DNA of 64,000 nt from NCBI RefSeq assembly GCF_000010525.1, contig NC_009937.1, positions 2,919,501 to 2,983,500 of the forward strand. The letters run 5' to 3'. The translations under genes and the position numbers were made by a program. This DNA is from Azorhizobium caulinodans ORS 571 (lineage in GTDB: Bacteria > Pseudomonadota > Alphaproteobacteria > Rhizobiales > Xanthobacteraceae). The notes beneath the pieces were generated by a model that saw only the letters and a list, made by a program, of their open reading frames with translations, did not search any database and was not told the origin of the DNA. How positions within the stretch are numbered: position 1 is the first letter of the stretch; every line of letters starts with the position of its first letter. Positions 36,270-45,242 of this stretch are shown piece after piece.

Positions 36270-36500
36270 AATTCCGGAAATCAGAGCCAGATGCTCGAGA
36301 GCTCTCGCGCACTGGCGTCGAAAAGACCAGTTTCATGCCACTTGGAGCGTGGGATTGTTAAAATGGCTTGCAATTAGGCAGACACACAACGCGTCGCACA
36401 GCTCCGCGGCAACAAGTGGAGCAGGCCGCCAGCCCGGAGCAGATGGCACATTGCGTTTCACGTCTTCCACGGGATCTCAAATCCCATAAACGCGCATATA

Positions 36501-36513
36501 TATCAACATCTTG
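36501..36513 (+). promoter_or_regulatory. Putative IHF binding site
   Basis: TATCAACATCTTG matches the IHF consensus WATCAANNNNTTR at every defined position. It sits in the most AT-rich part of this intergenic region, 42 bases upstream of the sigma-54 promoter. This is the normal placement for bending DNA between enhancer and promoter. Confidence 0.6.
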
Positions 36514-36554
36514 CGTCGCTTGTTCTTCGGGACATCTGCTGCGATCCAGCTGTG

Positions 36555-36571
36555 TTGGCACGGTGATTGCT
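36555..36571 (+). promoter_or_regulatory. Sigma-54 (RpoN) promoter of the amidase island
   Basis: TTGGCACG, four bases (GTGA), then TTGCT reproduces the -24/-12 consensus YTGGCACG-N4-TTGCW exactly. GG at 36557-36558 and GC at 36569-36570 are ten bases apart. The predicted start of transcription is near 36582, about 70 bases before the first amidase ATG. It needs an enhancer-binding protein such as NtrC; I found no clear enhancer palindrome upstream. Confidence 0.85.
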
Positions 36572-36620
36572 TGACCAACAGGACACGATCTCGCGGCTGC
36601 CTCTGGCTGCGCATTACGAG

Positions 36621-36632
36621 ATTGTATACAAT
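36621..36632. promoter_or_regulatory. Putative FCD-GntR operator in front of the first amidase
   Basis: ATTGTATACAAT is a perfect 12-bp palindrome sharing the TTGT/ACAA arms with the site at 36260-36269. It lies downstream of the predicted sigma-54 start and 20 bases upstream of the ATG, so a bound repressor would block elongation or early clearance. Confidence 0.75.
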
Positions 36633-36652
36633 ATCGCGAAAGGTCGAAGCGC

Positions 36653-38086
36653 ATGGCTGCTCTCGAACTCGCGGCGCGCGAACGCGTCGATGTCGGAGAC
36701 ACTGATCTCGTCACTGCGGGCGTCCTAGAACTCGGTCGAATGATCCGCACCGGCGAGACCTCCCCGGTCGAGATCACGAAGGCCTGCCTTTCCCGCATTG
36801 AGCGGATCGACAGCAAGCTGAACAGCTTCATTACGGTCACTGCGGAGGCGGCCCTCGCGCAGGCGGCCGCCGTAGAGGCCGAACTCGCCGCCGGTCTGGA
36901 TCGCGGCCCCTTCCACGGCATACCCTACGCCCTGAAGGACAATGTCGATACGGCAGGCGTTCTGTCCTCCTCCCACTCCAGGATCTTCATCGATCGTGTC
37001 CCGCAGGAGAGCGCGACTGTGGCGCGCAAGCTGGAGGCGGCCGGCGGCATTCTCATCGGCAAGACGGCCACGTTCGAGTTCGCGATCGGCGGCCCATCCT
37101 TCGATCTGCCTTGGCCCCCGGCCCGGAATCCCTGGAACCCCGACTATCTGCCCGGAGGTTCCTCGTCCGGCTCCGGCGCTGCGGTGGGCGGTCGCCTCGT
37201 CCCGGCCGCCATCGGCACTGATACCGGCGGCTCCATCCGCTGGCCGGCTGCCATGTGCGGCATCACCGGGCTGAAGCCCACCTATGGGCGCATCAGCCGG
37301 CGCGGTGTTCATCCCAACACCTTTTCGCTGGACCATTGCGGACCCATGGCCCGCTCGGCGGCGGACTGCGCCGCCATGCTCGGTGCCTGCGCGGGCTATG
37401 ATCCGCTCGATCCTGGTTCCATCGACGCGCCCGTGCCCGATTACACGGCTGCGCTCACGGGCTCCATCAAGGGCCTGCGGATCGGTCTCGTGCGCCATTG
37501 GTACGAGGAGGAGGCGACCGACGAGGTGATCGCCGCCGTGGATGATGCCGTGGAGGTGCTACGCCAGCTCGGCGCCGTGGTGGAACCGCTCACCCTCGAT
37601 CCGCTGCGTGATTACGTCGACGCCAAGACCACCATTTCCATCACCGAGCTGTTCGCCGTGCATGAGGCGGACATCCGCTTCCGGCCGCAGGATTTCGGCC
37701 GGCTCTTGCGCAGTCGCGTCATGGTGGGCGGTCTCGTCCGCGCGGAGGATTATGTCCAGGCCATGCGCTGGCGCGCGGAGCTCTCCACGCGCATGATGGC
37801 CGCCTTCTCGCGTTATGATCTTCTGGTCACCGCCGGCTGGATGGCGCCCGCCGATCCGGCGGTGCCCGACGGCGTCGATTTCTTCAAGAAGCGTCAGCTC
37901 GTCACCATGCCCTTCAGCCTTGCGGGGCTCCCGGCGCTTGCCCTGCCGTGCGGGTTTTCCAGCAAGGGCCTGCCGCTCTCGCTGCAGATCGCCGGTCGGC
38001 CGTTCGATGAGGCCACTGTCTTGCGCGCCGGAGATGCCTACCAGCAGGCCACCGAATGGCACCTTGCTGTGCCGAACCTCGACTGA
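36653..38086 (+). CDS. Amidase-signature hydrolase 1
   Basis: Amidase-signature enzymes cleave amide bonds with a Ser-cisSer-Lys triad. In this 477-residue protein the triad is K95 (YALKDNVDT), S170 in the GGSSSGSG cluster and the nucleophile S194 (TDTGGSIRWPA), all present. No signal peptide is seen, so it is cytoplasmic. It is the first gene after the sigma-54 promoter and GntR-type operator. It most resembles the second amidase, which has an AtzG-like partner, but none lies directly upstream of it. Exact substrate unknown: a mono-amide, ureide or N-carboxy-urea type compound is possible. Confidence 0.9.
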   Translation: MAALELAARERVDVGDTDLVTAGVLELGRMIRTGETSPVEITKACLSRIERIDSKLNSFITVTAEAALAQAAAVEAELAAGLDRGPFHGIPYALKDNVDTAGVLSSSHSRIFIDRVPQESATVARKLEAAGGILIGKTATFEFAIGGPSFDLPWPPARNPWNPDYLPGGSSSGSGAAVGGRLVPAAIGTDTGGSIRWPAAMCGITGLKPTYGRISRRGVHPNTFSLDHCGPMARSAADCAAMLGACAGYDPLDPGSIDAPVPDYTAALTGSIKGLRIGLVRHWYEEEATDEVIAAVDDAVEVLRQLGAVVEPLTLDPLRDYVDAKTTISITELFAVHEADIRFRPQDFGRLLRSRVMVGGLVRAEDYVQAMRWRAELSTRMMAAFSRYDLLVTAGWMAPADPAVPDGVDFFKKRQLVTMPFSLAGLPALALPCGFSSKGLPLSLQIAGRPFDEATVLRAGDAYQQATEWHLAVPNLD

Positions 38087-38156
38087 CCACCCGACCGACG
38101 CGCACCGCGAGGACGCCAGCGTCCTCCCCTGTCATCGAACGGAGCCCAAGACGGCC

Positions 38157-38375
38157 ATGAGCATCCCCGTTCCACCTCGTCCCGCCACCCGCGAAGAGAT
38201 TGCGGTGCTCGCCCGCCAGGCGGGCCTCGACCTGCCACCGGACATCTTCGAGGAGCTCGTCGAAGCCTATGGCAACATCGAGCCCATGCTGATGCGCCTG
38301 CGGCGGGGCCGAGACCGGGCTGACGAGCCGGCGCATGTATTTGATCCGCGCAAGTTCATGCCGCAGACGGCCTGA
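38157..38375 (+). CDS. Small AtzG/GatC-like amidase partner (first copy)
   Basis: A 72-residue protein starting MSIPVPPRPATREEIAVLAR with two predicted helices (ARQAGLDLPPDIFEELVEAY, then IEPMLMRLRRGRDR). A short tail, DEPAHVFDPRKFM, ends it. Its size, position and the conserved DEPAH tail resemble AtzG (DUF4089), the GatC-like subunit that stabilises the amidase AtzE in cyanuric-acid breakdown. A GGAG site precedes the ATG, and the partner amidase starts three bases after its stop. Family assignment is from memory and context. Confidence 0.72.
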   Translation: MSIPVPPRPATREEIAVLARQAGLDLPPDIFEELVEAYGNIEPMLMRLRRGRDRADEPAHVFDPRKFMPQTA

Positions 38376-38378
38376 GCC

Positions 38379-39806
38379 ATGAGCGCGCTCCATGAAATGA
38401 CCATCGCCGAGGCCGGCCGGCAGTTTCGAGCCGGCACGCTGTCGCCGGTGGACCTGACCGAAGCCTTTCTGGCGCGCATGGATGCGCTCGATGGCGCCCT
38501 CAACAGTTTCATCACCATCACGGCGGAGCGGGCCCGCACGGAGGCAAAGGACGCCGAAACGCTGTTTGCACGGGGCGTCGACAAGGGCCCCATGCAAGGC
38601 GCTCCCTACGGTTTGAAGGACATTTACGACACGGCCGGCGTTCGCACCACCGCCCATTCAAAGCTGCTGGAGCACCACGTCCCGACGGAGGACTGCACGG
38701 TACAGGCGAAGCTGCGGGCCGGCGGCGGCGTGTTGCTGGGCAAGCAGGCCACTTGGGAATTCGCCATGGGCGGCCCCTCGTTCGACCTGCCTTGGCCGCC
38801 AGCGCGCAATCCGTGGGACCTCGCTCGCTCGCCCCTGGGTTCATCCAGCGGCGCGGGTGCCTCCATCGCGGCAGGCCTCTGTCCGGCTGCAACAGGCAGG
38901 GATACCGGCGGCTCGATCCGTATGCCCGCGGCTGCCTGCGGGATCGCCGGTCTCAAGCCAACCTATGGGCTGGTCAGCCGTCGGGGCGTGCAGCCCAACT
39001 CCTATTCTTTTGACCATTGCGGCCCGATGGCCTGGACGGTGGAAGACTGCGCTCTGATGCTCGGCGTCATGGCCGGGCACGATCCGCTTGACCCCGCATC
39101 CATCGCCTTTCCCGCCGAGGACTATGCCGCCTGGCTCTTCACGCCCGTTGCCGGGCTGCGGATCGGCGTGGTGCGCCACTGGTACGAGGACGAGCTGGAA
39201 GCGGCACCGGCGGTGGTCGCCGCCATGGATGCAAGCATCGCGCTGTTCCACCGCCTCGGTTGCCACATCAGCGAGGTGCGCCTTCCCAGCCTGCGCACCT
39301 TCACGGATTCCAAGATGCCGCTCACGGCGGGCGAGATTTTCTCCCTGCATGAGATGGATCTGCGCACGCGGCCTCAGGATTTCGGCCGCTCCATGCGCTA
39401 TCGCATCCTGCCCGGCGCCCTGCTGCGGGCGGAAGACTATGTTCAGGCCATGCGGGCACGCGCAGAGCTCACCGCGCAGGTGTTCGAGGTGATGAGGGAG
39501 GTCGATATCCTCCTCACGGCCACCAGCGCCCAGCCCGCCCCTCTCCTGCTGCCCGATGAGCCGCCCACCTTCTTCGGTGCGAAGGTGCCCTCGCTCACGG
39601 CCCAGTTCAACCTCACCGGCCAGCCGGCCCTGTCGCTTTGCAACGGCTTCGACGTCGCAGGCCTGCCGCTCGGCCTGCAGCTCGCTGGGCGACCGGGCGA
39701 AGACGCGCTTGTCCTGCGCCTCGGGGCTGCGTTCGAGCGGGAAACCGATTTCCGCCGCCACCGGCCGTCGCTGCACCAGCCGGAGGAGGCCATGGCCGCG
39801 CAATGA
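38379..39806 (+). CDS. Amidase-signature hydrolase 2 (AtzE-like, paired with the small protein upstream)
   Basis: A 475-residue amidase-signature enzyme with K80 (YGLKDIYDT), the cis-serine at S155 in GSSSGAG and the nucleophile S179 (RDTGGSIRMPA). It is translationally linked to the 72-residue GatC/AtzG-like protein. That pairing is the arrangement of AtzG-AtzE, where AtzE hydrolyses 1-carboxybiuret. Sequence alone does not prove that substrate. It is followed after 80 bases by the first solute-binding protein. Confidence 0.88.
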   Translation: MSALHEMTIAEAGRQFRAGTLSPVDLTEAFLARMDALDGALNSFITITAERARTEAKDAETLFARGVDKGPMQGAPYGLKDIYDTAGVRTTAHSKLLEHHVPTEDCTVQAKLRAGGGVLLGKQATWEFAMGGPSFDLPWPPARNPWDLARSPLGSSSGAGASIAAGLCPAATGRDTGGSIRMPAAACGIAGLKPTYGLVSRRGVQPNSYSFDHCGPMAWTVEDCALMLGVMAGHDPLDPASIAFPAEDYAAWLFTPVAGLRIGVVRHWYEDELEAAPAVVAAMDASIALFHRLGCHISEVRLPSLRTFTDSKMPLTAGEIFSLHEMDLRTRPQDFGRSMRYRILPGALLRAEDYVQAMRARAELTAQVFEVMREVDILLTATSAQPAPLLLPDEPPTFFGAKVPSLTAQFNLTGQPALSLCNGFDVAGLPLGLQLAGRPGEDALVLRLGAAFERETDFRRHRPSLHQPEEAMAAQ

Positions 39807-39886
39807 TGATGAGTGGCCGCATAAGGCCGCCGCCGATCGGGGAACGCACGACGAGCCACCGGACAAGAGCAGGGAAGATTCCGTCA

Positions 39887-41536
39887 ATGAACAGACGTTC
39901 GTTTATGCAGCTGCTTTCGGGCGCGTCTCTGACCGCCGTGTCCCTCATGGATACGGAACTCGGCCAGATGGTGGGCCTGGGCGCGGGTCCGGCGCAGGCC
40001 CAGAGCAAGCCCGGCGTGCTGCGGGTCGCCATGACCGCCGCAGACATCCCGCTCACCACCGGCCAGCCCAGCCAAGGCGCGGAAGGCATCCGCTTCATGG
40101 GCATCACGCTCTATGACGGCCTGACGCGCTGGGACCTCTCGAAGGCCGACCAGGCCGCGCAGGTCATCCCTGATCTTGCCGAAAGCTGGACCGTGAACCC
40201 GCAGGATCAGAAGGTCTGGACCTTCAAGCTGCGCAAGGGCGTCAAGTTCCACGACGGGTCCGACTTCAACGCCGATGCGGTGGTGTGGAACTTCGACAAA
40301 CTGATGAAGCCCGACGCGCCGCAGTTCGATCAGGCCCAGTCCAATCAGGCCGCGTCCTACGATGCGAACATCGCCTCCTGGCGCAAGATCGACGATTATA
40401 CGGTTGAGATCGCCACCAAGCGCGTGGACGCCGTGCTGATCTACAATCTCGCCGGTCTTTTCATGTCGAGCCCAAAGCGCTGGGAAGAGGTGGGCAAAGA
40501 CTGGGCGAAGTTCGCCGAGAAGCCGTCCGGCACCGGGCCATGGATCCTGGAGAGCTTCAAGCCGCGCGAACGCGCCGAACTGGTGCGCAACACCGAACAC
40601 TGGGACAAGACCCGCATCCCAAAGTCCGAACGGCTGATCCTGCTGCCCATGCCCGACGCCAACACCCGCGTCGCGGCCCTCCTCTCCGGGCAGGTCGACT
40701 GGATCGAGGCGCCGCCGCCGGATGCGGTGCCGCGCCTGAAGTCCCAGAAGATGCAGATCGTCACCAATCTCTATCCGCACATCTGGCCCTACCAGCTCTC
40801 TTACCTTGAGGATTCGCCGTTCAAGGACATTCGGATCCGCAAGGCGGCCAACCTCGCCATTGATCGCGACGGGATCGTGAAGATGCTCGGCGGCCTCGCC
40901 GCGCCTGCCAAGGGCATGGTCGACGAAAAGCACCCCTGGTTCGGCAAGCCCACCTTCGAGATCAAATATGATCCGGAAGGCGCCAAGAAACTGCTGAAGG
41001 ACGCGGGCTACGGGCCGGACAAGCCGGTGAAGGCCAAGTTCATCATCTCACCCTCCGGCTCCGGCCAGATGCAGCCGCTGCCCATGAACGAGTTCATCAA
41101 GGAGAACTTCAAGGACGTCGGCATCGACCTCGAATTCGAGGTGCTGGACTGGGAAGCTCTGCGCGCCCGTCGCCGGCTTGGCGCCTGGGCCCCGGAGAAC
41201 AAGGGCCGACACGGCATCAACAACAGCTGGGCCTACTGGGATCCGGATATCGGCCTCATCGGCACCGCCGCATCCTTTGCCAAGGTGCCAGGAGGCTTCA
41301 ACTGGGGCGATTTCAACGACGCGAAGACGGACGAACTGTCCACCAAGGCCAAGGCCGCCTTCGATCCGGTCGAGCAGAACAAGATCCTCGCCGAGTTGCA
41401 CAGCCACCTCGTGGATCAGGCCATGTGGATCTGGGTGGTGCATGACCTCAATCCCCGTGCCCTGCGTCCCAATGTGAAGGGCTTCGTGCAGGCGCAGAGC
41501 TGGTTCCAGGACCTGACCCCCGTCTCGGTGACCTGA
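39887..41536 (+). CDS. Dipeptide/oligopeptide-type ABC substrate-binding protein 1 (Tat signal)
   Basis: A 549-residue family 5 binding protein. The N-terminus MNRRSFMQLLSGASL followed by a hydrophobic stretch and AQAQ is a twin-arginine-type export signal, so it is probably exported folded. Family motifs include WTFKLRKGVKFHDGSDF and IRIRKAANLAIDRDG. I start it at ATG 39887 with its AGGGAAG site, not at the longer frame overlapping the amidase. It is a close paralogue of the next gene and serves the Dpp-type permeases downstream. The ligand is probably an amide-containing or ureide compound. Confidence 0.9.
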   Translation: MNRRSFMQLLSGASLTAVSLMDTELGQMVGLGAGPAQAQSKPGVLRVAMTAADIPLTTGQPSQGAEGIRFMGITLYDGLTRWDLSKADQAAQVIPDLAESWTVNPQDQKVWTFKLRKGVKFHDGSDFNADAVVWNFDKLMKPDAPQFDQAQSNQAASYDANIASWRKIDDYTVEIATKRVDAVLIYNLAGLFMSSPKRWEEVGKDWAKFAEKPSGTGPWILESFKPRERAELVRNTEHWDKTRIPKSERLILLPMPDANTRVAALLSGQVDWIEAPPPDAVPRLKSQKMQIVTNLYPHIWPYQLSYLEDSPFKDIRIRKAANLAIDRDGIVKMLGGLAAPAKGMVDEKHPWFGKPTFEIKYDPEGAKKLLKDAGYGPDKPVKAKFIISPSGSGQMQPLPMNEFIKENFKDVGIDLEFEVLDWEALRARRRLGAWAPENKGRHGINNSWAYWDPDIGLIGTAASFAKVPGGFNWGDFNDAKTDELSTKAKAAFDPVEQNKILAELHSHLVDQAMWIWVVHDLNPRALRPNVKGFVQAQSWFQDLTPVSVT

Positions 41537-41649
41537 TGCGGTGAACCCGGCCGGCCTGCCGGCCGGGTCGCCACGATGCGTCCCGGCATCTGTGTCGCGG
41601 AAGGGCGAGCAGAGGCCACCCGAACCGAGCTCGAAGATGAGATCTTTCG

Positions 41650-43299
41650 ATGAATAGACGCAGGTTCATGAAGCTGCTGTCGGGCGTGTCGCTCACCGCC
41701 ATGACAGTTACCGCCGTGGAGCTCGCCGAGATGGCCGGTCCGCTGGTGGCACCGGCCTATGCCCAGAGCAAGCCAGGCGTGCTGCGTGTGGCGATGACCG
41801 CCGGTGACATTCCGCTTACCACTGGCCAGCCCAGCCAGGGTGGCGAAGGCGTCCGCTTCATGGGCATCACCGTCTATGATGGCCTGACCCGCTGGGATCT
41901 CTCGCACGCCGACCGGGCGCCGGTGATCGTGCCCGACCTTGCCGAGAGCTGGAGCGTCAGCGAAAGCGACCGGAAGGTCTGGACATTCAAGCTGCGCAAG
42001 GATGTGAAATTCCACGACGGCTCGGAGTTCACGGCCGATGCCGTGGTCTTCAATTTCGACAAGCTGCTGAGGAAGGACGCGCCCCAGTACGATCCCGCTC
42101 AGTCGGCACAGGGCTCGCTCTGGACCGGGCCGCTGGCGAGCTGGCGCAAGATCGACGACTACACGGTGGAGATCACCACCAAGCAGGTGGATGCGATCCT
42201 GCCCTACATGCTCGCCAACCTGTTCATGTCGAGCCCCAAGCGCTGGGAGGAGGTGGGCAAGGACTGGGCGAAGTTCGCCGAGAAGCCGTCCGGCACGGGG
42301 CCGTGGAAGCTTGTCGCCTTCAAGCCGCGCGAGCGTGCCGAACTGGTGCGCAACACCGAGCACTGGGACAAGAGCCGCATCCCGAAATCCGAGCAGTTGA
42401 TCCTGTTCCCGATGCCCGACGCCAACACCCGCGCCGCGGCCCTGCTCTCCGGGCAGGTGGACTTCGTGGAAGCGCCGCCGCCGGACGTGATCCCGCGCCT
42501 CAAGGCGGCGAAGATGCAGATCGTCACCAACATCTATCCGCATGTTTGGCCCTACCAGATCAGCGTGCTGGAGGATTCCCCCTTCAAGGACATTCGGATC
42601 CGCAAGGCGGCCAACCTCGCCATTGATCGCGAGGGGCTGGTAAAGCTGCTGGGCGGCCTCGCCCTGCCGGCAAAGGGGCATGTGGACCCCGCTCATCCCT
42701 GGTTCGGCAAGCCCACCTTCGAGATCAAATACGACCCGGAACAGGCCATGGCCCTGCTCAAGGAGGCCGGCTACGGCCCGGACAAGCCGGTGCAGCTGAA
42801 GGTGATCATCTCGCCCTCCGGCTCCGGCCAGATGCAGCCGCTGGCCATGAACGAATTCATCAAGGAGAATTTCAAGGACGTCGGCATCGAAGTGGAATTC
42901 GAGGTGTTGGACTGGGAAGCTCTGCGGACCCGACGCCGCCTGGGCGCCTGGGCGCCGGAGAACAAGGGCCGGCACGGCATCAACAATTCCTTTGCCTATT
43001 GGGATCCGGACATCGGTCTCGTCAGCACCGCGTCCTCGGACGCCAAGGTGCCGTTCGGCTTCAACTGGGGCGGCTACAGCAATCCCAAGGCCGATGCCCT
43101 CGCCAAGCGGGCCAAGGAGACCTTCGATCTTGAGGCGCAGAACCGCATTCTCGCCGAACTGCATGGTGTCATCGTCGACGACGCCATGTGGATCTGGATG
43201 GTGCACGACCTCAATCCCCGCGCCCTGCGGCCCAATGTGAAGGGGTTCGTGCAGGCGCAAAGCTGGTTCCAGGATCTCACCCCCGTCATCGTCGAGTAG
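41650..43299 (+). CDS. Dipeptide/oligopeptide-type ABC substrate-binding protein 2 (Tat signal)
   Basis: A tandem paralogue of the preceding gene and also exactly 549 residues. It has the Tat-type start MNRRRFMKLLSGVSL and cleavage near AYAQ. Long stretches are identical in the two proteins (for example KRWEEVGKDWAKFAEKPSGT). At DNA level the 50 bases at 42583-42632 equal 40820-40869 exactly, so the pair has been homogenised or arose recently. Two binding proteins for one permease set suggest a widened ligand range. Confidence 0.9.
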   Translation: MNRRRFMKLLSGVSLTAMTVTAVELAEMAGPLVAPAYAQSKPGVLRVAMTAGDIPLTTGQPSQGGEGVRFMGITVYDGLTRWDLSHADRAPVIVPDLAESWSVSESDRKVWTFKLRKDVKFHDGSEFTADAVVFNFDKLLRKDAPQYDPAQSAQGSLWTGPLASWRKIDDYTVEITTKQVDAILPYMLANLFMSSPKRWEEVGKDWAKFAEKPSGTGPWKLVAFKPRERAELVRNTEHWDKSRIPKSEQLILFPMPDANTRAAALLSGQVDFVEAPPPDVIPRLKAAKMQIVTNIYPHVWPYQISVLEDSPFKDIRIRKAANLAIDREGLVKLLGGLALPAKGHVDPAHPWFGKPTFEIKYDPEQAMALLKEAGYGPDKPVQLKVIISPSGSGQMQPLAMNEFIKENFKDVGIEVEFEVLDWEALRTRRRLGAWAPENKGRHGINNSFAYWDPDIGLVSTASSDAKVPFGFNWGGYSNPKADALAKRAKETFDLEAQNRILAELHGVIVDDAMWIWMVHDLNPRALRPNVKGFVQAQSWFQDLTPVIVE

Positions 43300-43362
43300 C
43301 GCGCCCCCTTGCAACGGCGGCGCCCCGCCCGGGTCGCCGCCGCAGACCGGAAAGCCGATCCC

Positions 43363-44316
43363 ATGCTCGTCTATGTGCTGCGCCGCATTCTCTACACGGT
43401 TCCGATCGCCCTGGGCGTCTCGCTCGTGTGTTTCGCGCTGATCCATCTGGCACCCGGCGACCCCTTGAGCGCCATCATCCCGGAAGGCGCCTCGCCCGAG
43501 ACCGTGGCACAGGTGCGGGCGGCCTACGGCTTCGACCGGCCGCTGCCGGTGCAGTATCTGAAATGGCTCCAGCACGTGGTGATGGGCGATTTCGGCAATT
43601 CCATCATGACCCAACGCCCGGTCATGGCCGAGGTGCTGCCGGCGCTTGCCAACACGCTCATGCTCGCCGCCGCCGCCGTCCTGTTCGGCTTTGCCGCCGG
43701 GTGCCTGCTGGGGGTCGTCTCGGGCTATCTGGCCGGCAAGCCCACCGACAAGGCGGTCACCGCCGTTTCCATCACCGGCGTCTCCATTCCACACTATTGG
43801 CTGGGCATGGTGCTGATGGTGATCTTCGCGGTGGAGCTGAACCTGCTTCCCGCCACCGGCATGGGCGAGGGCGGCTCAGGCGCCTTCGGCTTCGGCTGGG
43901 ACAGCCTGCAATATCTCATCCTGCCCGCTCTCACCCTGTCGGTCATTCCGGCGGGCATCATCGCCCGCTCCGTGCGCGGCACCATCGCCGAGGTGCGCAA
44001 GCAGGATTTCATGCAGACCCTGCACGCCAAGGGCCTGCCCGGCCGCCGCATCTTCGTGCATGTGGTCAAGAATGCCTTGCCCGCCGTGCTGGCGGTGATG
44101 GGCCTCCAGCTCGCGCAGCTGCTGGGGGGATCGATCCTCGTGGAGACGGTGTTCTCCTGGCCGGGTACGGGTTTCTTGCTCAACAACGCCATCTTCACCC
44201 GCGACCTGCCGGTGCTGCAGGGCACGATCCTCGTGCTGGCGATGTTCTTCGTGCTCATCAATCTCGCCGTCGACGTGGTGCAGACCGCCGTCGATCCCCG
44301 CATCAAGCGCGCCTGA
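43363..44316 (+). CDS. Dpp/Opp-type ABC transporter permease (DppB-like)
   Basis: A 317-residue inner-membrane permease starting MLVYVLRRILYTVPIALGVS, with the hallmark IHLAPGDPLSAIIPEGASPE loop after the first helix. The EAA-type loop QDFMQTLHAKGLPGRRIFVH is near residue 220. I chose ATG 43363 because the longer frame adds a non-conserved Arg-rich stretch. It forms a heterodimer with the next gene's product and belongs with the two upstream binding proteins. Confidence 0.9.
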   Translation: MLVYVLRRILYTVPIALGVSLVCFALIHLAPGDPLSAIIPEGASPETVAQVRAAYGFDRPLPVQYLKWLQHVVMGDFGNSIMTQRPVMAEVLPALANTLMLAAAAVLFGFAAGCLLGVVSGYLAGKPTDKAVTAVSITGVSIPHYWLGMVLMVIFAVELNLLPATGMGEGGSGAFGFGWDSLQYLILPALTLSVIPAGIIARSVRGTIAEVRKQDFMQTLHAKGLPGRRIFVHVVKNALPAVLAVMGLQLAQLLGGSILVETVFSWPGTGFLLNNAIFTRDLPVLQGTILVLAMFFVLINLAVDVVQTAVDPRIKRA

Positions 44317-44329
44317 GGGAGAGCCACCC

Positions 44330-45232
44330 ATGTCCCAGCCCGCCATCGCCCTCGCCGGCGCCAAGGCCGCCACCAAGGGCAAGCGCCCCGCCACCCGCAG
44401 CTTCTGGCGCAATGTCGGCCGTCGCCTGCTGCGCGACCCGGTGAGCATGGTGTGCCTCACCCTCCTGCTGCTGATCGTGCTCGCGGCAATCTTCGCCCCC
44501 TATGTGGCCCCGCACGATCCCTATCGCACCAGCATGGCCCGCCGCCTGATCGCGCCGGGCGATGCGCGCTATTGGCTGGGCACGGACGAGCTCGGCCGCG
44601 ATCTGCTGTCGCGCCTCATCTATGGCGGCCGACTCTCGCTCTTCATGGGCTTCGCCCCGGTGCTGATTGCCACCGCCATCGGCGGCCTGCTCGGCATCAT
44701 CGCGGGTTATGTCGGCGGAGCGCTCAACATGCTGATCATGCGCGTGATCGACGTGTTCTATGCCTTCCCGTCCGTGCTGCTGGCAGTCGCCATCTCCGGG
44801 GTGCTCGGGGCAGGCATCGGCAACACCATCTTCTCGTTGACGCTGGTCTTCATTCCGCCCGTTGCCCGCGTGGCCGAAAGCGTGGCGACCCAGATGCGCA
44901 ACCAGGATTTCGTCGAGGCCGCCCGCGCCACCGGGGCCGCCAACTGGCGCATCGTCCTCGCCCATGTGGTGCCCAACGTCACGGGCCCCATCCTGAGCTA
45001 CGCCTCAAGCCTCATCAGCGTCTCCATCGTGCTCGCCGCCGGTCTCTCCTTCCTCGGCCTCGGCATCACGCCGCCGGAGCCGGAATGGGGCCTGATGCTG
45101 AACACGCTGCGCCAGTCCATCTATGTGGCGCCGCTCAACGCCATCCTGCCGGGTGTGATGATCTTCATCACCTCCATGTGCTTCAACCTCATGAGCGACG
45201 GCCTGCGCAGCGCCATGGACGTGAAGCAGTGA
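44330..45232 (+). CDS. Dpp/Opp-type ABC transporter permease (DppC-like)
   Basis: A 300-residue permease with a cytoplasmic N-terminus, a first helix (MVCLTLLLLIVLAAIFAPYV) and the DppC hallmark HDPYRTSMARRLIAPG followed by YWLGTDELGRDLLSRLIYG in parts. The EAA loop is QDFVEAARATGAANWRIVLAH. The ATG is preceded by GAGGGAGAG. It pairs with the DppB-like permease. Confidence 0.9.
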   Translation: MSQPAIALAGAKAATKGKRPATRSFWRNVGRRLLRDPVSMVCLTLLLLIVLAAIFAPYVAPHDPYRTSMARRLIAPGDARYWLGTDELGRDLLSRLIYGGRLSLFMGFAPVLIATAIGGLLGIIAGYVGGALNMLIMRVIDVFYAFPSVLLAVAISGVLGAGIGNTIFSLTLVFIPPVARVAESVATQMRNQDFVEAARATGAANWRIVLAHVVPNVTGPILSYASSLISVSIVLAAGLSFLGLGITPPEPEWGLMLNTLRQSIYVAPLNAILPGVMIFITSMCFNLMSDGLRSAMDVKQ

Positions 45233-45242
45233 GGGCATCCGC

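Noticed and set aside
36523-36536. A NifA-type enhancer (TGT-N10-ACA) upstream of the sigma-54 promoter
   Set aside because: The only candidate, TGTTCTTCGGGACA, has a spacing of eight instead of ten bases. No NtrC-type dyad was clear either.
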